Below are positions 36,967-43,151 of a stretch of 43,151 bases of DNA, piece by piece. Within the stretch, counting starts at the first letter, position 1; each line of letters begins with the position of its first letter. Origin of the DNA: Paracidovorax citrulli (GTDB lineage Bacteria; Pseudomonadota; Gammaproteobacteria; Burkholderiales; Burkholderiaceae_C); NCBI RefSeq assembly GCF_900100305.1, contig NZ_FNEY01000038.1:1-43151 (forward strand), written 5' to 3'. Below the pieces are notes generated by a model, which saw nothing but the letters and a program-made list of their open reading frames with translations, was not told where the DNA came from and ran no database searches. A program made the position numbers and the translations under genes.

Positions 36967-38331
36967 ATGAATCATCCTTTCAGAGCCTGGCGTCTGGCAT
37001 CGCTGCCCGGGCGGATCCGGGGCATGTTCAATCTGAATGATCCCCGCTGGGGCCGCGGCGATGACAAGGCTGATGGTGCGAACCGCCCGGATTCCGATCG
37101 TCCGAACCCGCCTCCCGGGGGTAACCGCGGCCGCGATCCCCAGGGCCAGCCGCCCGACCTGGACGAACTGTGGCGCGACCTCAACCGCAAGCTCGGGGGC
37201 CTCTTCGGCGGACGCAACGGCGGCGGGCGCGGTCCCGGCAACGGATCGGGCGGTGGATTCCAGCCCGACATGAAGAACACCGGCGTGGGCGTCGGCCTGA
37301 TCGCCGCGGTGGCCGTGCTGATCTGGCTGGGCTCCGGCTTCTTCATCGTCCAGGAAGGGCAGCAGGCCGTCATCACCCAGTTCGGCAAGTACAAGACCAC
37401 GGTCAACGCCGGCTTCAACTGGCGCCTGCCGTACCCCATCCAGCGGCACGAACTCGTGTTCGTCACCCAGATCCGTTCCGCCGACGTCGGCCGGGACAGC
37501 ATCATCAAGAGCACCGGCCTGCGCGAGTCGGCCATGCTCACCGAGGACGAGAACATCGTCGAGATCAAGTTCGCCGTCCAGTACCGCCTGAACGATGCCC
37601 GGGCCTGGCTGTTCGAGAGCCGCAACCCCGGTGAAGCCGTGATCCAGGTGGCCGAGACGGCCGTGCGCGAGATCGTCGGCAAGATGCGCATGGATACCGC
37701 CCTGGCCGAGGAACGCGACCAGATCGCGCCCCGCGTCCGCACCCTCATGCAGACCATCCTGGACCGCTACAAGATCGGTGTCGAGGTGGTGGGCATCAAC
37801 CTGCAGCAGGGCGGCGTGCGTCCGCCCGAGCAGGTGCAGGCCGCGTTCGACGATGTCCTGAAGGCCGGTCAGGAGCGCGAGCGCGCGAAGAACGAAGCCC
37901 AGGCCTACGCCAACGACGTGATTCCCCGCGCGGTCGGTTCCGCTTCCAGGCTCACCGAGGAAGCCGCCGCCTACAAGGCCCGGATCGTCGCCCAGGCGCA
38001 GGGGGATGCCCAGCGCTTCAGCTCCGTGCTCACCGAGTATCAGAAGGCGCCGCAGGTCACCCGCGACCGCATGTACCTCGAAGCCATGCAGCAGATCTAC
38101 TCGAACGTCACCAAGGTGCTGGTGGACTCGCGCCAGGGTTCGAACCTGCTGTATCTCCCGCTGGACAAGATCATGCAGAACGTTTCCCAGGGCGGAGCCG
38201 CCGCGGCGCCCACCCCGGAAGCGCCCCCGGCATCGTCGTCCTCATCCATACCTTCCAGTACCACCCAGGCATTCCCCATCGATTCCCGCGCGCGCGACAC
38301 CAGCCGCACCCGGGACCGTGAAGCCCGCTAG
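36967..38331 (+). CDS. hflK: FtsH protease modulator HflK
   Basis: HflK and HflC form a large membrane-anchored periplasmic cage around the FtsH protease and restrain it. From ATG 36967 the protein has 454 residues: a Gly/Arg/Asn-rich cytoplasmic lead containing MFNLNDPRWGRG, one membrane helix (VGVGLIAAVAVLIWLGSGFF), the SPFH/band-7 domain (EGQQAVITQFGKYKTTV), a long helix (RERAKNEAQAYANDVIPRA) and a Pro/Ser-rich tail. A start at 37024 (MFNLND) is the alternative; related beta-proteobacterial HflK proteins have a short lead before that motif, so I kept the longer one. Confidence 0.94.
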   Translation: MNHPFRAWRLASLPGRIRGMFNLNDPRWGRGDDKADGANRPDSDRPNPPPGGNRGRDPQGQPPDLDELWRDLNRKLGGLFGGRNGGGRGPGNGSGGGFQPDMKNTGVGVGLIAAVAVLIWLGSGFFIVQEGQQAVITQFGKYKTTVNAGFNWRLPYPIQRHELVFVTQIRSADVGRDSIIKSTGLRESAMLTEDENIVEIKFAVQYRLNDARAWLFESRNPGEAVIQVAETAVREIVGKMRMDTALAEERDQIAPRVRTLMQTILDRYKIGVEVVGINLQQGGVRPPEQVQAAFDDVLKAGQERERAKNEAQAYANDVIPRAVGSASRLTEEAAAYKARIVAQAQGDAQRFSSVLTEYQKAPQVTRDRMYLEAMQQIYSNVTKVLVDSRQGSNLLYLPLDKIMQNVSQGGAAAAPTPEAPPASSSSSIPSSTTQAFPIDSRARDTSRTRDREAR

Positions 38332-38349
38332 CCCGAGGGAGAGACAGTC

Positions 38350-39249
38350 GTGAACAGAGTCGGATTCATCGTTTCCTCCCTGCTGGTAGTGCTCGCCCTG
38401 CTCAGCTCCGCGCTATTCGTCGTGGACCAGCGCCAGTTCGGCGTGGTGTACCAGCTCGGGCAGATCAAGGAAGTCATCACCGAGCCGGGCCTCAACTTCA
38501 AGCTGCCCCCGCCGTTCCAGAACGTGCGCTACATCGACAAGCGCCTGCTCACGCTGGACAGCACCGACACCGAGTCCATGCTGACCGCCGAGAAGCAGCG
38601 CGTGGTGATCGACTGGTACGTGCGCTGGCGCATTTCCGATCCATCGGAGTACATCCGCAACGTGGGTCTCGACGAGAACGCCGGCGCCCTGCAGCTCAAC
38701 CGCGTCGTCCGCAATGCCTTCCAGGAAGAAGTCAACCGCCGTACGGTCAGGGAATTGCTGTCCACCAAGCGCGATGCGCTCATGTCGGACGTGAAAAAGG
38801 AAGTCCTGGAGGTCGTCAAGGGCACCAAGCCCTGGGGCGTGGACGTCGTCGATGTGCGCATCACCCGCGTCGATTACGTCGAGGCCATCACCGAGTCCGT
38901 CTATCGGCGCATGGAAGCCGAGCGCAAGCGCGTGGCGAACGAACTCCGCTCCACCGGCGCGGCCGAGGGCGAGAAAATCCGCGCGGATGCCGACAGGCAA
39001 CGTGAGATCACCATCGCCAACGCCTACCGGGACGCCCAGAAGCTGAAGGGGGAGGGCGATGCCGAAGCCGCGCGCATCTATGCGGATGCGTTCGGACGCG
39101 ATGCCCAGTTCGCCCAGTTCTACCGGAGCCTCGAAGCCTACAAGTCGAGCTTCAGCAAGAAGAGCGATGTGGTGGTGGTCGATCCGTCGTCCACCGAGTT
39201 CTTCAAGAACTTCCGCGGAAACGCGGCATCCCCCGCTCCTCGCAATTGA
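38350..39249 (+). CDS. hflC: FtsH protease modulator HflC
   Basis: This is the partner of HflK in the FtsH-regulating complex. The 299-residue protein has an N-terminal signal anchor (VGFIVSSLLVVLALLSSALF) and an SPFH domain (VVDQRQFGVVYQLGQIKEV, and RVVIDWYVRWRI). A long charged helix follows (RRMEAERKRVANELRSTGA, RADADRQREITIANAYR). It starts at GTG 38350 after GGGAGAGA, 18 bases past the hflK stop. A small DUF2065 gene often found after hflC in this group is absent: only 151 bases separate it from hisZ. Confidence 0.95.
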   Translation: MNRVGFIVSSLLVVLALLSSALFVVDQRQFGVVYQLGQIKEVITEPGLNFKLPPPFQNVRYIDKRLLTLDSTDTESMLTAEKQRVVIDWYVRWRISDPSEYIRNVGLDENAGALQLNRVVRNAFQEEVNRRTVRELLSTKRDALMSDVKKEVLEVVKGTKPWGVDVVDVRITRVDYVEAITESVYRRMEAERKRVANELRSTGAAEGEKIRADADRQREITIANAYRDAQKLKGEGDAEAARIYADAFGRDAQFAQFYRSLEAYKSSFSKKSDVVVVDPSSTEFFKNFRGNAASPAPRN

Positions 39250-39367
39250 GTCCATTCCGATCGGGAGGGCCGGCCGCTCCGCGCCGGCACCTCCAGCCGC
39301 GCAGGCTGGCACGCCTGTGCAGCATTCCGCTCGTCCGCTGCGAGACGGCGGCACCGGCAGTGCCCGG

Positions 39368-39373
39368 TAGAAT
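39368..39373 (+). promoter_or_regulatory. Putative -10 box for hisZ-purA
   Basis: TAGAAT lies 28 bases before the hisZ ATG in the hflC-hisZ gap. The corresponding -35 position (ACGGCG) is a poor match, so the call rests on the hexamer and its place. Confidence 0.35.
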
Positions 39374-39400
39374 TGCATTTTTAACAGACACCCCCTTCCC

Positions 39401-40555
39401 ATGTCCGCTTGGGTCCTGCCGGATCACATTGCCGATGTCCTGCCTTCGGAGGCCCGGCACATCGAAGAACTGCGTCGAGGGCTCATCGACACCGCCCGGG
39501 GCTATGGCTATGAACTGGTCATGCCCCCGATGTTGGAGCACCTGGAATCCCTGCTGTCCGGAACGGGGGAGGCGCTCGACCTCCAGACGTTCAAGCTGGT
39601 GGATCAGTTGTCCGGCCGCTCCATCGGCCTGCGTGCCGACATGACCCAGCAGGTCGCACGGATCGATGCCCACCTGCTGAACCGCTCCGGTGTGACACGT
39701 CTCTGCTATTGCGGCCCCGTGCTGCACACCCGGCCGGACCGTCCCCGCGCGACCCGCGAACCCCTGCAATTCGGTGCCGAAATCTATGGCCATTCCGGCA
39801 TGGAGGCCGACCTGGAATCCGTGCTGCTGGCACTCGACTGCCTGCACCTCGCAGGCGTCGAGGGCGTCAGCGTCGATCTTTCCGACGCCCGCGTCGTCCG
39901 CACCCTGCTGGAGCCCATCGCCGCGGATTCCGCCACGGTCCGGCGAATCTACGCGGCGCTCGCTGCCAAGGATGCCTCCGAGCTGTCGCAGGCGTCGGCG
40001 GGGCTGCCTTCCGGAACCCGGCGTGCGTTGTCCGCCGTGCTGGAGCTCTATGGCGACGCCAGCGTCCTGGACGAGGCCCGGACCGCGCTCAGCGACGTGG
40101 CCGGTGTCGAAGAGGTGCTCGCCAACCTGAAATCCATCGCCGCGCATCTCGAGGGCCGCACGGTGTCGTTCGACCTCGCCGATCTGCGCGGCTATTCCTA
40201 TTACAGCGGCGCCCGCTTCACCATCTACGCCCGCAACGCGACCGATGCCGTCGTGCGGGGGGGGCGCTACGACGAAGTGGGGGCGGCCTTCGGCAGGACC
40301 CGGCCGGCCGCGGGCTTCAGCCTCGACATCAAGCAACTGGTCGGCATTGTTCCCCCACGGACGCTGAAAGCGGCGATCAGGGCCCCCTGGGCTGCCACGC
40401 CGGACGCCCATCGCTTCATTGCACAACTCCGCAGCGCGGGTGAAACCGTGGTCTGCGTGTTGCCGGGCCACGAAAGCCAGGTGCAGGAATTCCAGTGCGA
40501 CCGCGAGCTGGTGCTCGAGCAGGGCCAGTGGATGGTGCGGCCTCTTCCATATTGA
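39401..40555 (+). CDS. hisZ: ATP phosphoribosyltransferase regulatory subunit HisZ
   Basis: HisZ is a catalytically inactive homologue of HisRS that joins the short form of HisG to make an active, histidine-regulated first enzyme of histidine synthesis. The 384-residue protein starts [15 protein letters not shown] and has class II synthetase-like parts ([53 protein letters not shown]). It lacks the C-terminal anticodon-binding domain of true HisRS. hisG is not in the window. Linkage to hflC and purA is conserved in beta-proteobacteria. Confidence 0.94.
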   Translation: MSAWVLPDHIADVLPSEARHIEELRRGLIDTARGYGYELVMPPMLEHLESLLSGTGEALDLQTFKLVDQLSGRSIGLRADMTQQVARIDAHLLNRSGVTRLCYCGPVLHTRPDRPRATREPLQFGAEIYGHSGMEADLESVLLALDCLHLAGVEGVSVDLSDARVVRTLLEPIAADSATVRRIYAALAAKDASELSQASAGLPSGTRRALSAVLELYGDASVLDEARTALSDVAGVEEVLANLKSIAAHLEGRTVSFDLADLRGYSYYSGARFTIYARNATDAVVRGGRYDEVGAAFGRTRPAAGFSLDIKQLVGIVPPRTLKAAIRAPWAATPDAHRFIAQLRSAGETVVCVLPGHESQVQEFQCDRELVLEQGQWMVRPLPY

Positions 40556-40558
40556 TGA

Positions 40559-41962
<1,404 letters not shown>

Positions 41963-42016
41963 GCGCGGTGCGCCATATCCGTTTTTCCTGAAAGCGCATT
42001 CCGGAGCCCCTCACCC

Positions 42017-42541
42017 ATGTTGACTGAAGACGGCAAGCACCTCTATGTGAGCTACGACGAGTACCACGGCCTGATCGAAAAGCTGGCACTGAAGGTGCAC
42101 CAGTCCGGCTGGCAATTCGACACCATCCTGTGCCTGGCACGTGGCGGCTTGCGGCCGGGGGACATCCTGAGCCGCATCTTCGACAAGCCGCTGGCCATCA
42201 TGTCCACCAGTTCCTACCGTGCAGAGGCCGGGACGGTGCAGGGCCATCTCGACATCGCCCGGTTCATCACCACGCCCAAGGGGGAAATCGCGGGTCGTGT
42301 TCTTCTCGTCGATGACCTGGCCGACTCGGGCCATACCTTGAACGCCGTCATCTCGCTCCTGAAGTCCAACTACGCGCCTATCACCGAACTGCGCAGTGCG
42401 GTCATCTGGACGAAGGCGATGTCCACCTTCACGCCGGACTACTCCGTGGAGTTCCTGCCCACCAATCCTTGGATCCACCAACCGTTCGAGGGGTACGACC
42501 ACCTGACGCCGGAAAAATTGATGGAAAAATGGACGCTGTGA
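42017..42541 (+). CDS. Phosphoribosyltransferase (hypoxanthine/xanthine-type)
   Basis: The 174-residue protein has the type I phosphoribosyltransferase fold with the PRPP-binding motif VLLVDDLADSGHTL and the upstream LCLARGGLRPGDILS loop. Such enzymes salvage purine bases, and linkage to purA fits that. Whether it prefers hypoxanthine, xanthine or guanine, or acts otherwise, cannot be told. The ATG at 42017 has GGAG 12 bases upstream. Its stop lies within the region where the rRNA promoters begin. Confidence 0.87.
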   Translation: MLTEDGKHLYVSYDEYHGLIEKLALKVHQSGWQFDTILCLARGGLRPGDILSRIFDKPLAIMSTSSYRAEAGTVQGHLDIARFITTPKGEIAGRVLLVDDLADSGHTLNAVISLLKSNYAPITELRSAVIWTKAMSTFTPDYSVEFLPTNPWIHQPFEGYDHLTPEKLMEKWTL

Positions 42542-42573
42542 GCAAAAAAATGTGTACACTAGCGGGCTTCGCT
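42530..42573 (+). promoter_or_regulatory. rRNA operon promoter-like unit 1
   Basis: A weak -35 (TGGACG, 42530-42535) overlaps the end of the phosphoribosyltransferase gene, and TACACT (42555-42560) is the -10. The motif GGCTTCGCT begins at 42565, at the expected transcription start. The same arrangement recurs in units 2 and 3. This is the weakest unit, with a 19-base spacer. Confidence 0.4.
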
Positions 42574-42654
42574 ACTGAGATTGCTGCGGTTCCTGAGTGG
42601 GCTGCGATGAAGGTAGGTGGCGAAGGTGGTAGAAGAGAAAAGTTTTGCTGAGAG

Positions 42655-42697
42655 TTGCGCTGGTGGAGAAAACTGGTGTAGAATTCAAGGCTTCGCT
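42655..42697 (+). promoter_or_regulatory. rRNA operon promoter-like unit 2
   Basis: TTGCGC (42655-42660) and TAGAAT (42679-42684) are separated by 18 bases. TCAAGGCTTCGCTGAT follows, identical to unit 3 over the same 16 bases. The unit lies 124 bases after unit 1 measured at GGCTTCGCT. Confidence 0.6.
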
Positions 42698-42775
42698 GAT
42701 CTGAAGTGTTGCAAGAAATTGCAGCGGTTGAGGTTGGCGGGTGGTTGAGAGTCGAAAGACAAATAACCACAAAGT

Positions 42776-42818
42776 TTGACAGGACTTTAAAAAATCTGTT
42801 AAAATTCAAGGCTTCGCT
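42776..42818 (+). promoter_or_regulatory. rRNA operon promoter unit 3 (best consensus match)
   Basis: A consensus TTGACA (42776-42781) and TAAAAT (42800-42805) are 18 bases apart. TCAAGGCTTCGCTGAT begins at 42806. An A/C-rich stretch upstream (42760-42774) could act as an UP element. This is the promoter nearest the rRNA, about 210 bases before mature 16S. Confidence 0.8.
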
Positions 42819-43021
42819 GATTGCAGCGAGTCAGAGGAAAAGAGAAATCTGATCTTCCGGTTCCTTAAAAATATACAGCCGATAAGCGTGGGCGTTTGAT
42901 GGCGAGTGCCAAGTTCTTCGGAACTAGTGCTTAGCACTACAAACGCTCATGAGAATAGAAGTGAAGTTCACTTCAATTCCGTTTTTATGAGTGAAGTCGA
43001 AAGACTTTAAATTTCAAGATC
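42819..43021 (+). other. Structured rRNA leader with boxA-like antitermination element
   Basis: A boxA-like sequence, GGTTCCTTAAAA, is at 42859-42870. GCGTTTG (42892-42898) pairs with CAAACGC (42940-42946), enclosing two hairpins: AGTTC-TTCG-GAACT (42912-42925, UUCG loop) and AGTGC-TTA-GCACT (42926-42938). Next, CTCAT/ATGAG (42946-42950 with 42987-42991) encloses GAAGTGA/TCACTTC (42958-42974). Finally AAGTC-GAAA-GACTT (42994-43007) has a GNRA loop. This is where Nus-dependent antitermination and RNase III trimming of pre-16S occur in known systems. Confidence 0.7.
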
Positions 43022-43151
43022 GAACTGTAGAGTTTGATCCTGGCTCAGATTGAACGCTGGCGGCATGCCTTACACATGCAAGTCGAACGGTAACAGGTCT
43101 TCGGATGCTGACGAGTGGCGAACGGGTGAGTAATACATCGGAACGTGCCCG
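43022..43151 (+). rRNA. rrs: 16S ribosomal RNA, first ~130 bases (partial at window edge)
   Basis: AGAGTTTGATCCTGGCTCAG, the universally conserved 5' segment (E. coli 8-27), begins at 43029, so mature 16S should start near 43022. Conserved helices follow (GAACGCTGGCGGCATGCC, ACATGCAAGTCGAACGG, GAACGGGTGAGTAATAC). The V1 loop, with GTAACAGGTCTTCGGATG, is of the kind seen in Acidovorax and other Comamonadaceae. The rest of the operon lies beyond the window. Confidence 0.98.

Overview
The window looks like a chromosome segment from a high-GC betaproteobacterium of the Comamonadaceae, most likely Acidovorax/Paracidovorax. Supporting signs are the first ~130 bases of a 16S rRNA gene at the right end, GC-rich codon use, and the gene order rlmN-pilW-rodZ-ispG-hisS-yfgM-bamB-der-hfq-hflXKC-hisZ-purA, which is typical of beta-proteobacteria. 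The genus is inferred; no database search was possible.

Left end (1-4525), accessory region. An IS5-type insertion sequence runs off the left edge and has cut the 3' end off a small membrane-protein gene that lies just downstream of a 2-dehydropantoate 2-reductase gene (panE). Next, on the other strand, is the most unusual part of the window: a 315-residue protein with no signal peptide and a colicin-like hydrophobic hairpin, followed by three tandem paralogous inner-membrane proteins of 161-165 residues. This resembles a pore-forming toxin with a triplicated immunity gene and has no named family that I recognise.

4562-19687, mostly minus strand. A chemotaxis receptor, the primary sigma factor RpoD with a long basic AT-hook-like N-terminal extension, and primase DnaG. 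Then a plus-strand stand-alone EAL phosphodiesterase, an orphan TRAP solute-binding protein, a lipoprotein gamma-glutamyltransferase, a Tat-exported PhoD-like phosphatase overlapping a GGDEF diguanylate cyclase, and a quinone oxidoreductase. The EAL and GGDEF proteins both keep their catalytic motifs, so the segment encodes one enzyme to make and one to break c-di-GMP, plus a chemoreceptor.

19829-42541, all plus strand and tightly packed housekeeping genes. surE-pcm-nlpD-rluD are translationally coupled, and rluD sits where rpoS follows nlpD in many proteobacteria. scpB-rluB (overlapping), ndk and rlmN follow. Next comes pilW-rodZ-ispG-hisS-yfgM-bamB-der, covering type IV pilus assembly, cell shape, isoprenoid synthesis, histidyl-tRNA charging, outer-membrane assembly and ribosome maturation. 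Then hfq-hflX-hflK-hflC-hisZ-purA and a phosphoribosyltransferase complete the block. Many junctions are 4-base overlaps or use GTG/TTG starts.

Right end (42542-43151). An rRNA operon begins. Three promoter-like units about 122 bases apart share the same initially transcribed motif GGCTTCGCT. They are followed by a highly structured leader (a boxA-like element and hairpins with UUCG and GAAA loops) and the start of 16S rRNA. No tRNA gene, CRISPR array or prophage is apparent.
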